Of a stretch of 64,000 bases of DNA, positions 43,856 to 55,025 are shown piece by piece. Position numbers and translations under genes: made by a program. Position 1 is the stretch's first letter. The number at the start of each line of letters is the position of its first letter. A model generated the notes under the pieces. It did no database searches, was not told the DNA's origin, and worked only from the letters and a program-made list of their open reading frames with translations. The DNA comes from Amphibalanus amphitrite. Taxonomy: Eukaryota; Arthropoda; Thecostraca; Balanomorpha; Balanidae. The stretch covers positions 372,001 through 436,000 of the forward strand of contig NW_024881711.1 in the NCBI RefSeq assembly GCF_019059575.1. The letters run 5' to 3'.

Positions 43856-45034
43856 TTAAAACCCTCGCCCCGTTGGGGGGGCCATTTTGGCCCCCCCTGT
43901 GGTTTTTCCTGAATAGCAAGAAAACGGCGGCGCGCAGCGCCGCCAAATTTTCAGTACCTTCCCGGGCATCAATTTGACACCTTCACACCAAATTTCAAGT
44001 CTTAGGTCACCTTAGGTCAGGAGTTATTGAGGTCAAACTGAGGTCATGTTCGAGCAAAAATGAGCAAAAAACATGCAATCTTGAAACGCTCACCAAATCT
44101 ACAGTTATCAAGCAATTTCAAAGTTCTTTATATGGTCTAGTAGACAAAAAGCGGCGCTACAAAACTGCTATCTCGGATTTTCAAAATTTTTGGTTTTTGA
44201 CCAAAAAAAATCAAAAAATTGATTTTTTTAGAAAAACTTTGAAAAAATCCAAAAATTTTCCGAATTTCGAAAAAACCGGAATATATGTGATAGTCCCAGC
44301 GCTCTTCTATATACATACCACATTTCAGATCGATATCTCGTTTTTTGGCCAAGTTATAGCGAAAAAACTGTTCAAAAAGGATGACGTCAAATTTTTGAAC
44401 TCAATTTTTAGCGATTCTAGACCACGTACGGCAAAACAAAGACCACCATTGAACTCCCCGTGACGAGCTGCATCGATTCGATACCCATTTTATGCAAACA
44501 TATTAACTTTGAAATTTGACCTAATTTGACCTGACCTTGACCTGACCTTGACGTAACCTTGACCAAAACGTGATCTAAGCTGGCCCCAAAGGCTGCCTGA
44601 CCCATATAATCGCATTTGTCATGTAAAATGGACCATAAAACATGTATCACACGACACTTTCATATTGTGACCCCCCCGTGACCTGACCTCTGTGACCTGA
44701 CCTGGTATCAGTGACCTCAAATAGCAAAATATGTGTTTGAAGAACATTTCCCCATCGATGATTTTCAATGAAATGTATTTTACTCGATTTTACAACGCAT
44801 TTCTTGAAGTGCCTGTAAACGGTGAAAATTGGACCTTTGACCTGACCTGTGACGTCATCGGTTTGACCTAGGTCAATAAAATTGGGTCACAAGGTAGTTC
44901 CCCGTTGGGGCTATCCAACGCCGTTTACCGCTTGTCGCTATGTTGCGTGGTTCTCGAGATCTTAGGGGGGGGGGCCAAAATGGCCCCCCCCAACCGGGCG
45001 CGTTGCTCGGCAGAGCCCAACGGGGCGCGGGTTA
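43856..45034 (+). mobile_element. AGGTCA-rich TTAA element J (1.18 kb)
   Basis: ccctcgccccgttgg at left; right tip aaccgggcgcg...cccaacggggcgcggg followed by ttac. Subterminal hairpins ggggggccattttggcccccc and ggggccaaaatggcccc have the same core. Same family as element A. Confidence 0.82.
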
Positions 45035-46564
45035 CTGCTTAACCTTCAACGGAATTTTGGGTTTTCTGCATATACCCCGGCCGAGGGGGGGGGGGCGATT
45101 ACGACCCCTCTCCGTCTTTTTGCCCCTAATTGAGCTAGCGCCTTGCGGATAAAACTGAGCGCGTGCGTCGTTTGAGATGCAGTAACTGGTACCCGAGTTG
45201 AATGCCTCAGGTCCACCGATAAACTCTGAGGTCAGTATAAGTGCTTCAAGTCGCGGGATCGGTTTTTGGTAAACAGTTTCACCTTAAGTGGTTACAGAGC
45301 CAAGAGCTTTGCATGCTCAAACGCGTCGAATAGTTTACGATTTGTTTTTGTTGAGGTCAATTTAAGGTGTTTACCTCAGGTCATGTCAGGGCAGAGCCAC
45401 TCAGGCCACGAGGCTGACTCAAGGAGATCATATCGCTTCTTCGATGCGGTAGATCCTTACAAGTCCACTGGTGGCTTCCCGACTCGCTAGCTCAATTTGA
45501 CCGGGACTTTTTGGTGAAATCTCCTGTGACCTTAGTGACGTCATTAATGAAGTCGCCTAACTTTAAGAATGGAAAAGTGAATGCTGGGGCTTGCAAAAAT
45601 TGTATAAAATCGCGAATTCATGCGCTTGAGACAGCTTTAGATGGCTCCCGGCGTCAAAATAACAGTTTTCATATTTCCCAATTGATTAATAATCGTGAGG
45701 TTGCGTGACCGACCTGACTTCAGGTGACTCTTAAGAAAAATACGAGATAGCTACATACAAGTTGTGAGGCCTCTGGGAGATAGTACTATGTAGATCATAT
45801 AAGCTTCATTCCCCGTTGAAAAGTCCCCTGGCACGAAGGGTGGTGCGACGTCGCGACATTTTGGGGCCTTACAGAGGTTCACTTTTGACGCCATTGGTCA
45901 ACGGCCTGACCTTAACCTTCGCACTTGTAGGAGGGTATCGAACAGACCTCCTACCCTCAGTTTTTCGCAAATAACTCGCGCAAAAAGCGGCTGATTGCGG
46001 CGAAACTTTCAGTACCCTCGAGTTATTCAATATTACGCCTACCCTATAATTTGCATGACCCTGACTTAAAAGACCTTTGACTTGTGACCTGTTTTCCGAG
46101 ACCATGTTTGGCCGGAATCGCGTTTTGGCGTATTTCGAGTAGAACGCGTTTTATTGTCTTTTTGTGGCTTTAAGCGATCAAACATGTGAAAGGATGTTGA
46201 TCGCATGGATTCTAGTGGGTATCAAGGTCACGTGAAGATCAGTCAGGTCACTGACCTTTGATGACCTTTGTTCACTCTTTCGAGTTCTACATGTTTCTAG
46301 GGTAGATTTTGGAGTTGATTTCGCATTTAGAAACCGTTTGAACATTTAAGAAGTAGTTTTGGTTCACTCGTAACATGTGACCTGACCTGACCTGACCCGA
46401 CCTGGCCTAAATGCACGAAAACATCATCTGTGATTAAAACTAACTTGAATTTCGTGATCAGCACCCCGCAAAACCCTATAACAGCTTCACTTTACGAAGC
46501 TCTAACAGGTCCCGATTCCCCGACTTTTGAGTTATATTGACCTGTCAACCAATGACGTAGGACC

Positions 46565-47453
46565 TTAACCCTCGCCCGTATTGGTGTTTTTCCAGCCGTG
46601 AACGTATAAGGGGGGGGGGTCCGTTGGACCCCCCCCCCTTGCCGTTTCGCCCCTGATCGAGCTAGAACTTCGCGGAAAAAACGAGCGTGTTGCCCGTGAC
46701 GAGAGGAAGCCGATGATACCCAATTTTAAGGTCCTAGGTCATTGGTTGACCTTGCAGGTCAGGTCAATGACCCAAAAGTCGGGAAAATCGGGACCTGTTA
46801 GAACGTCGTAAAGTGTGGCTGCTATGGGGTTTTTCGGGGTGCTGATCACGAATATCATGTTAGTTTTGATCACAGATGATGTCTTCATGCATTTAGGCCA
46901 GGTCGGGTCAGGTCAGGTCAGGTCAACCAGTAAGGGTATTCGTAGTAGGTGGCAACCGCCTCTGACAGCTTCGTAACATGTTACGAAGGCACCAAAACTA
47001 CTTCGTAAATGTTCATATGGCTGCTAAATTCGAATTCAGCTCCAAAAACTGGCCTAGAAACATGTAAAACTCGAAAAAAGTGAACCGAGGTCATCAAAGG
47101 TCAATGACCTGACCTGACCTTCAGGTGACCTTGACACCCACCCTAATGCATGGAGGCAACATAATATCACATGTTTGAACGCTTGAAACCACGAAAAGAC
47201 TGCAAACGCGCGGCTAATGCGAGCCGACATACGCCGAATCGCGATTCCGGCCAAACATGGTCTCGAAAAGTAGGTCACAGGTCAAAGGTCATTTGGGTCA
47301 GGGTCATGAAATTTTCAGGGTAGGTGTAAAATTGATGAACGCGAGGGTACTGAAAGTTTCGTCGCGATCGGCCGCTTTTTACGCGAGTTATTCGCGAAAA
47401 ACCATGGGGGGGTCCGTTCGACCCCCCCCCCCCCCTATACGGGCGAGGGTTAA
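46565..47453 (-). mobile_element. AGGTCA-rich TTAA element M (889 bp)
   Basis: TTAACCCTCGCCCGTATTGG with two-part left tip; right tip ctatacgggcgaggg-TTAA shared with N. Three AGGTCA sites with 1 bp spacers lie at 47272-47291. Hairpin cores tccgttgga and tccgttcga. Confidence 0.87.
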
Positions 47454-48329
47454 CCCTCGCCGGCGCAGGCCATTTTGCGTCCTTCGACGGCACAAGGGGG
47501 GTTGGTACGACCCCCCTCGCGTTTGGCCCCTGATCGAGCTAGAGCTTCGCGGAAAAAACGAGCGTGTTGCCCGTCACGAGAGGAAGCCGATGATACCCAA
47601 TTTTAAGGTCCTATGTCATCGGGTGACCTTCCAGGTCAGGTCAATGACCCAAAAACCGGGAAAATCGGGACCTGTTAGAAAGTCGTAAAGTGTGGCTGCT
47701 AAGAGGTTTTCCGGGGTGCTGATCACGAATATCGTATTAGTTTTGATCAGAGATGATGTCTTTAAGCATTTCGACCAGGTCGCGTCAGGTCAACCGGTAG
47801 GGGTTGTGACGGGTATTCGTAATACGTGTCAACCGCCTCTGACAGCTTCGTAACATGTTACGAAGGCACCAAAACTACTTCTTAAATGTTCAAATGGTTG
47901 CTAAATTCGAATTCAGCTCCAAAAACTAGCCTAGAAGCATGTAAAACTCGAAAAAGTGAACCGAGGTCACCAAAGGTCAATAACCTGACCTGACCTTCAG
48001 CTGACCTTGAAACCCACCCTTATGTATGAAAGCAACATCAAATCACATGTTTGAACGTTTGAAACCACGAAAAGCTTGCAAACGCGCGGCTAATGCGAGC
48101 CGACATACGCCGAATCGCGATTCCGGCCAAACATGGTCTCGGAAAAGAGGTCACAGGTCAAAGGTCATTTGGGTCAGGGTAAAAAAAAATTTCAGGGTAG
48201 GTGTAAAATTGATCAATGCGAGGGTACTGAAAGTTTCGTTGCGATCGGCCGCTTTTTACGCGAGTTATTCGCGAAAAACCTTAGGGGGGGGGTTGCATCA
48301 ACCCCCCCCCCTGTGCCGGCGAGGGTTAA
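47450..48329 (-). mobile_element. AGGTCA-rich TTAA element N (880 bp), tandem with M
   Basis: TTAACCCTCGCCGGCGCAGG left tip and ctgtgccggcgaggg-TTAA right. Same orientation and high similarity to M. Three AGGTCA sites with 1 bp spacers at 48148-48167. Confidence 0.87.
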
Positions 48330-48628
48330 AATTGGGTATCATCGGCCTCCTCTTGTCACGGGCAATACGCTCTTTTTCCGCGAAGCTCTAGCTCGATTAG
48401 GGGCTGAACGGCAAAGGGGTCCAACGGACCCTCCTCCCCCTCTTTACGATAGACGCTGGCAAAACACCAATATGGGCGAGGGTGAAAATACAGCTGCTGT
48501 CATAAAAATTCAGCTTGAATCAAAGGTCAGGCTTGCCAAATTTCAGCTCTCGCAGCTATCAACAAAAATAAACATGTGGAAGCGGCAACCGCCTCCCCCC
48601 TCTCCTCTCGGCCACTGCCAGCTAGGTT

Positions 48629-49103
48629 TTAAAGGGACACTCCCACCTTAACATTAGTTTTGAGTTGAGATAGCCAAATTGGTGGCCATGGCCTGCAAAT
48701 ACCGGTTTGGGCACTCACAACATCGACAAATGCTTTAATTCGGAGATATGGAATTTCAAACTTGCAGTTTTCGGATTCTAAGGGGCTAGTGCATTGGTAT
48801 GCCCCCTTAGAATTTGTGACGTCAGCGGAGATCTAACGATTTTTAAATCTTTTACTAAAACGTTTGGTAGCACGCGGTGGTATATGCTGCTTTGCGCGCA
48901 ACAAATGCCGCACTTTCAAATAAAGTCGCTAGGAACAGCGGAGATCCCAAAAAGTAAACAAAAGTAAAAGTCTAATATCTTGAAAACCGGTGAATATTTT
49001 TCGATGAAATTTGGTAGATATTCGTTTTCGCTCTTTCTGAAGCGAGCGACATCACTTTCGTGCCAATTCATTAACTTTTTTGAAGGTGGGAGGGTCCCTT
49101 TAA
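48629..49103 (+). mobile_element. 475 bp TTAA MITE of a third family
   Basis: TTAA plus AAGGGACACTCCCACCTT, with agggtccctt/aaggtgggagg inverted at the right end and TTAA 49100-49103. No coding. Confidence 0.87.
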
Positions 49104-50190
49104 GCGTATCATACACGTTACAAAGCATCATATCAAGAGGACACGTCCCAGCAGTCATATGCACTGAACACAAACTTATTACCCACGCTAGTGTATCGGC
49201 ACCATAGCACATGGTCGAGACTGTCGTCAGCCACGGACTCGCACTCGACCAACCCTCTGAGCCCGTTGACTGCGGGTGACCTTGACATGTCAAGCCTGAT
49301 CGGCGGCCGGCCGCTGTCGTGCGGTCGTTACACACGGAGGGGAGGGAGACACAAAGCTCTACGTTAAAGCTGACCTCTGACCTTTCCCTGCGCCCTGGTC
49401 ACTGACCCCGCTCCATGTCGCTGGGCGGTGGCATGGCGGTGGAAACCGGTTCTAGCCTCTACACATGCCACCATTCTAACCCTCCCCTCCCCACGCTACT
49501 ACGCTGCGTGGAGTACGCTCGTGCGTAACTGGGCGGAGCAAGGGGTCACGCGATACAGGGGCGGAACTGGTTGCCCTCCCGCTCGCCGAGCGACCAACGA
49601 CTAATACCCTGGAGAACCGTACCTTCCATAATCGTTTGGCGTCAAAATACCTTAGTAATAAAAGTTTCGGCAGGTTCTGAAACATACATTGCCAGAATAT
49701 TGTCAGCGAAAGTTGACGCATTTAAAAATTATCGCAAAAAAGTGGGGTCTCAAGGGGTTTGACGTTCATAGTAGATGACGCTCTTACAGATGACGTTTTT
49801 TTTTTTCTTCATAACCTAACTGGCAGATATGTGAGTTTTGCTTTGAATTTTCCCCACGTGACTGAGATCATGGAATGCGTAACAATTCGTAACCGCCTCT
49901 AGAAATCCTTCGTGTTACCAAATCTACTGCCTATCTGTAGCTTTTTATTAGGATCTAGGGTTGAATCTTCTTTACCATGTGCCTACCTTCTTACTAAAGG
50001 TCAGCGCCTCCCCTGGTAAATACTAGTTTTTGCCGGTAAAAATACCAACTCTTTATGGTTATCATTTAAAGTGAAAATTGGAAGGATGGAGAGAAAGTAT
50101 GGTTTCATTTCAATTATATGTTGTTGTTTTTTTGTGAATTCGGGTTGAAACCCAAATAGCTTGTTCATTGTTCCAATATATTTTTTTTCA
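49104..50190. other. Upstream of SUMO exon 1; no gene recognised
   Basis: 49240-49600 is GC-rich with gggcgg/cggccg motifs and may act as SUMO promoter or hold its leader exon. 49775-50190 is AT-rich and ends in the polypyrimidine tract of the acceptor. No TATA box or donor can be fixed. Confidence 0.35.
49614..49774 (-). repeat. Inverted repeat, right arm
   Basis: Reverse partner of 42377-42534 (taccttccataatcgtttgg ... aaggggtttgacgttcata). The outer flanks do not show an obvious target duplication. Confidence 0.85.
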
Positions 50191-50191
50191 G

Positions 50192-50241
50192 ATAAAATGG
50201 CTGAAACTGGTGGAGGTGATCCAAAGGAAGAAAAGAACAAG
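50192..50241 (+). CDS. SUMO: SUMO (small ubiquitin-like modifier), coding exon 1
   Basis: This exon carries 5 nt of 5' UTR, the ATG at 50197 and codons 1-15 (MAETGGGDPKEEKNK). A T-rich tract ending in CAG at 50189-50191 lies directly before it, so an untranslated exon probably lies further upstream; I could not locate it. The donor GTATGT follows at 50242, phase 0. The start context AAAATGG is favourable. The segment is the flexible, charged N-terminal tail that precedes the beta-grasp fold. The VKTE-type sumoylation site used for chain building in vertebrate SUMO-2/3 is absent; the closest lysine context is PKEE at residues 9-12. SUMO is conjugated to lysines of nuclear and cytoplasmic proteins through E1 (SAE1/2), E2 (Ubc9) and E3 enzymes. 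The exon is short, so its assignment rests on phase and on the two clear downstream exons. Confidence 0.85.
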
Positions 50242-51483
50242 GTATGTGGCAACGGGAACAATACACCATTTATCGGGTACTCTTGCCAAGGTGGGTGAAA
50301 TTTAACACGTACAGTGGAAGGGGGTGGATTTCGCCCACCTCTCCTGTTCTTCGCCAATAGCTCACGCCGTAATCATTCAATTAACGTCAAATTTTCAGAA
50401 GCTGGGTAGAATTGAATTGCTGAACTTGCCATGCAAGAAATAAGTTATCGGTCCACAGCTTTTCTTGTAACAACCAACAGCCAACAGGGGTGTAAAATCA
50501 AACATCCTGCCGGGGCGGCGCGGCGGCCGGCGCCGGCCGTTACTCGTCGCCTGACTGGTAGACTGTGCCGGCGCCGGACGGTTCCGTCTTTGCATTGCGC
50601 TGCATAGTGTTGCTGCAATGAGAGAAAAGTTGACTCTTCCCAGCACATTAGGGAGAGTTGTCATTTTTGACTCTCGATGCAACTCTTCTTCGACACCAAA
50701 CCCGGATAAAATCAACTGAAGCTCTCCTGTGACTATGTATTATGGTCCCACAAAGATCCTTCATACTGTTATATAACCCTTCCAATGCTCTTCGAAAACT
50801 CACTATAATTCTGAACACTCTTTCAATACTCCTGTTCTGGTAGAATTTTCTCAAAACTCTGCGTCGATCCATCATACTGTTGCCTATGCTTATAAAATAG
50901 GTACTCGTTTACGAGTATAACAAAAGTATCCGCAAAATCTCGTAATACTCTTCTACAATATACAAATCCAAACCGATTCCTATAATTATTTCAGACAGAT
51001 CACCACCGACGGAAACATCCAACCATTTTCGTTTGAATTTACTACCAACGTGAGCCGAACACAACTTTTAGCGAACCCTTATAAAAGACATCCTCTCCTT
51101 CCATGTAACTTATGCCGCGCACCGACGGGGTCGGAACCGACGGGGGGGGGGCGGATGACCGCCCCCCCCCCCTGAGATATCGAGAAAGAAGCAAGATAGC
51201 GACAAGCGGTAAACGGCATGGGGTACGCACGGACAAAGTCTACATTTCTTACTAAGGCCATTTTCAAGTCAGGTCAAAGATGACGTCACAGGGGTCAAAA
51301 AAATTAAAATGGCGGCGCTAGATATGAGAGTTTTCCTCGAATAACTTTCGAAGTTGCCAAGCTAGGAACAAACTAAGGGCACCATCGTGATCCTCTCGTC
51401 AATCCGCATCGCATGATATACTACATGTGTTGACTTCGAAAGGTCAAGGTCAAAGGTTGACTTCAGGGTCACGTGACCTCATG

Positions 51484-51698
51484 TACAGTCTGTCTTAAAA
51501 GTACCGCGCAAAGTGGCGGTGGATCCATCGAGCCTGACTGAGGAAGGGCCTGCTAAATTTGGGTCACCGAAGCAATGGACATCCTCGTCCATTCCCCAGC
51601 TCAATTGGTTCGGTGACTTTCAAATTAAAGCAGACCTTTCTCGGTCAGGCTTGATGGATCCACCGCCACTTTGCGCGGTACTTTTAAGACAGACTGTA
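51484..51698. mobile_element. 215 bp TA-flanked foldback MITE
   Basis: TA plus CAGTCTGTCTTAAAAGTACC and its reverse at the right end before TA. Arms of about 55 bp are near perfect (cgcgcaaagtggcggtggat). Tc1/mariner-type by TA target and CAGT tip. Confidence 0.88.
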
Positions 51699-51989
51699 CA
51701 GTCCACAGCAGAAGTAATGTGTGGTTTCAGTTATGGGTATGTTCTGCTTCTGAAGCCTAGGAACGATTAGCCAGACTGCAACGAGACTTTAAATGTAGCT
51801 TACATGTATCTTCACCCTTGCAGGTACAACTTTATCTATTGACGTCTTCTTTTCAATCAGTCCGCATTTAAAAATCGTCGGTCAAAGCCATCCGTTGAGA
51901 TTGGTAAAACCACACATTACTTTAGCGGTGGGCTGTACATCATTCGATGCGCCTTGACGAGCTGAACACGATGAGACCATCCGAGCGTA

Positions 51990-53723
51990 TACAGGGTGTC
52001 TCAAAAGTTCGTTGACAGGTACCAGTCATGCTTTTTTGTCAATAATTCTGAATCAACGAGAAATTAACAGTCGAAATTTTGCATGGGCATTGGTAACAAC
52101 CTTCCCCCAGCAGGCGCATTGTTTTCAAGCGCATTCGACCCTTCATGAGCTCACAAAAAGGGTTCACCTCTAACCATGGGTCAGGCATGAAAATGGAGGT
52201 CGCAAAATTGGGTTGGCTGAGAAACTCTCTGATTCAGGAGTAATGGGAATGGTTAAGTCGGAAATGACACATGGCAAAGTGTCGGCGAGGATGAGTACAG
52301 CATGATGATTATCTGATAAAAACGGTGGCTAAAATTTGTGAAGGACGAAACGAAACCATGCGAGACTAACAGCGTTTTGAACGACCTTCGTACGGCAGCA
52401 GACTCGTGCTCCGGAAAGCAGCTGAAAATGCGGTCATAACTATTGAAAACTGACCAGAAGCTCACAGACAGAGGTTACCCAGTTTCAAAAATTGCAGGTC
52501 CTCATAAGACAAAGACAAAGAATCATTTTGAAATTGTTTATAATGTCTATAACGCTAAATTTTTATGGAAAATAACACGAAAATCGTCAATGCCAGGGCA
52601 ACTGACCCTTCAAAAGTGTCATTTAATGTAAATTTTTATCTTACGAAGTTTCAAGAGGCAGATCTGGAGCAAATAGCATTCTTTTAGACACAAAATCCCA
52701 ACAAAACCGCACGATGGACAGGTTTTGGCCGTTTACCAAGCAGAACTTCTCCTGAGGAAAACACTCCGCAACCCAGCGAAGGTCTCGGCATGGGGAATGA
52801 AGAGCGTTTGGGATTTTTTTTTTTTATAAATTTTGTCCGAACCTTTTGATGGGAAGGATTCACAAGGACAGAGCCACCGCTAAGCGAAGCTTGTTGCGAT
52901 GACCCTGCCCTCTACCCTCCGATCACGCAATTCCGATTCTATGGCAGAATTTAGAGTCCAAAGTTTAACGTGCGCACAAAGCCGCGCACGGCCGGTCCCC
53001 TCGCTGACTTCGCCTGGCTACGGCCTGCCACCAACCGCAACCATACCTGTCAGGAGACCCATGTCGAGCGCCCGTCGCGCTTCAAACCCGGACTGTTATA
53101 ACCGGGAACGCGTGCTCTCACCACGCGGAGTCCAACGCTCTAACCAACTGAGCTACGGGACCGGCTAAATTTTTGCATTTTTTGCAAAATTTGCAAATGT
53201 GTCTAAGGAACAGATGGCCGACACATTCTGGTACGATATGCTGCGAAAAATTTGCCACTGGCACTTCCCATTTGTTCAGGAATGGGGTTGTTTTGAAAAG
53301 GAAAATGGTGCTTGGGAGGTCGGCGCCAGTCATTCATGAAGGAGTTAGCGCCAGAGAAGACCTACAAAATACTCACGGATGGTGTCGATGCAAGCTGTCG
53401 GCTTTCAGGGAGAAGCGGATGTTGCCGGGGAGCTCGTCAAACCTAAATTCGACGCAGAAACTGCAGGGGATTCCCCTACAGGAGCTTGAAAGCTGGTAAC
53501 CTTTTTTCAGCCGCCGGCAGCTGACGGAGCGACGAAAATCGGTATGGGCAAATATTTTTGGAGATGCAGCAAAGGGTTTGGTTTCCAACCTTCCGAATCA
53601 GTTGTCAATGCATGCATATTTGTCTAGTGTACACACAGACACCAAAACCTTAGATTTTTGGCCGGTTCTTATATGCTTTATTGGCATGAGAAATGTGTCA
53701 ACGAAGTTTTGAGACACCCTGTA
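51990..53723. mobile_element. 1.7 kb mariner-like element with decayed interior
   Basis: TA at both ends; tips CAGGGTGTCTCAAAAGTTCG and cgaagttttgagacaccctg. Element D shows the uninterrupted sequence at this point (cgcgtctgtatcttgttcc in reverse). The interior has stop-ridden frames; a tRNA-derived repeat sits inside at 53082-53162. The right 270 bp recur at 24876-25151. Confidence 0.82.
53082..53162 (-). repeat. tRNA-derived repeat, second copy
   Basis: Reverse strand reads GGTCCCGTAGCTCAGTTGG then gagcgttggactccgcg, ending cagtccgggtttgaa. Same repeat as 4626-4700. D-arm is good, anticodon arm is not; not a working tRNA. Confidence 0.6.
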
Positions 53724-54280
53724 TATCTTGTTCCTGCGAGGAGTTAGCAAAAAACCTTTGGTGACCCTTGATGACGTCACATGACCTTATAGTTGCCCAA
53801 GAGCAAAAAAGGCCTGGAAGTAGTCAAGGTTGATCGTATCTGAAGTCATTCATGGTATATTGGGCCATTCCAACGCGTTTTATTGAGAAAAAAACGGAGT
53901 TGATTTTCCCCCATTGACTTATAATGGGGAGGTCAAGAAATTGACCTGACCTTAGATCATCGATATCAAAATCCCGAGACATACAAATTGTAGCTACTGA
54001 TGACCTCGGTATATCCTGCGACTTTCAAAGGCCTTCGTCATCTACTATAGCTCTGACACGGTGACAAAGTTGCAAAAAAGTGATTTGAAGCTGGGTCATT
54101 CGAAGTGACCTGGCGACCTGACCTTAAAGGGTAGGAGGTTCAAACTTGCATACCGTGTTTAAAATTGACAAGGGAAAAGTCGGGCCAAATTTCGTAGCGC
54201 TACGCGCCGCGATTTTCGCGCTATTCACGAAAAGCAGTGGGGGCGGACAACCGTCCCCCTCCCCCCGTCGGTGCGCGGGT

Positions 54281-54815
54281 TTACCCTCGCCCGCATATGC
54301 CATTTTCCCATCCTAGAACGCACATGGTGGGGGGGGGGGTGCCACCCCCCGCGCCATTTCGTTCCTGCTGGTGATAGAGCTTCGCGGCAAAGACCAACAG
54401 ATTCTTTGGGAAGAGACAAATCCAATGGTACCCAATTTTACCTCATTAAGTCAATCATTGACATTCCAGGTCAGGTCAAACTAAAAAATGTGTGCTGTTG
54501 GGGCCACCGTTGGAAGATCACGTGCGGTGCCCATCATATACCGATGGCGCTGCCCTTTGTGGTGCCAGGCCAGCTCGAACAGCTCTTTGCCACACTATCC
54601 GACTAGGTTTTTATCGGCTGTGGTCATTTCAGGTCAAGCTAGGTCAAGGTCAATGACATGTGTTTGTATGTCTGTGTGTGTCTGTGTATACTGATGTGTA
54701 CACCGATTGGTTTGTGTGTTCCTATTACATGAAATCATGATCTGAGAAGCTTTTACCAAAAATGCAGTCAAAAATCTTCACGAAACTAAAATGCAATGTT
54801 TTTAGATGACCTAGA
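54281..54815 (-). mobile_element. Truncated AGGTCA-rich TTAA element P (I family)
   Basis: ttaccctcgcccgcatatgcc with two-part left tip, hairpin gggggggtgccacccccc, then agatcacgtgcggtgcccatcatataccgatgg, matching element I. It stops near 54815 without a right end. Confidence 0.72.
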
Positions 54816-55025
54816 AACATGTTTATTTTGCATCCGTTTTGGATAATAGCAAATCATGGCGCCATCACCCGCGATAACGGTTATGATTTGAGATATATTT
54901 TTATTTAGGCCATTAGTTTGGCTGTAAAAACTTGTATGTTTATTAATATTAGTTGGGCGGAGTTTGGTAGTTTTTTTTTATTTAACTTGTGGTATGTTGT
55001 GCTGATTGCGGGTTGTTCAAACCTT

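Larger units (their letters stand above)
45912..48485 (+). mobile_element. AGGTCA-rich TTAA element L (F family), interrupted by M and N
   Basis: 45912-46568 plus 48326-48485 reassemble in the same order as intact element F: cttcgcacttg left tip, decayed triple half-site block near 46070, gtaggacc-TTAA-aattgggtatcatcgg, and right tip ending tatgggcgaggg. The insertion point is exactly the internal TTAA. Confidence 0.85.
45039..48630 (-). mobile_element. AGGTCA-rich TTAA element K (B family), carrying L, M and N
   Basis: Starts TTAACCTTCAACGG with a two-part left tip (gttttctgcatatacc insert). The first part ends at TTAA 45912 where L begins; the second part resumes at about 48482, where caaaggtcagg.ttgccaa.tttcagctctc matches 9933-9965 in element B. 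The right tip is decayed. Confidence 0.72.
51110..54284 (-). mobile_element. AGGTCA-rich TTAA element O (D family), interrupted twice
   Basis: Left tip ccgcgcaccgacgg..ggaaccgacgg (two-part), hairpin gggcggatgaccgccc, right tip cgtcggtgcgcgggTTTA. It follows element D in reverse: gacaagcggtaaacggcat, gatgacgtcaca, gcatgatatacta. Insertions are the TA-flanked MITE at 51484-51698 and the mariner-like element at 51990-53723. Confidence 0.8.

Noticed and set aside
47271-47301. Simple satellite explanation for all ggtca motifs
   Set aside because: Some tracts are period-5 ggtca runs, but the triple DR1 blocks have period 7 and recur at the same place in three elements, so simple expansion does not explain them.
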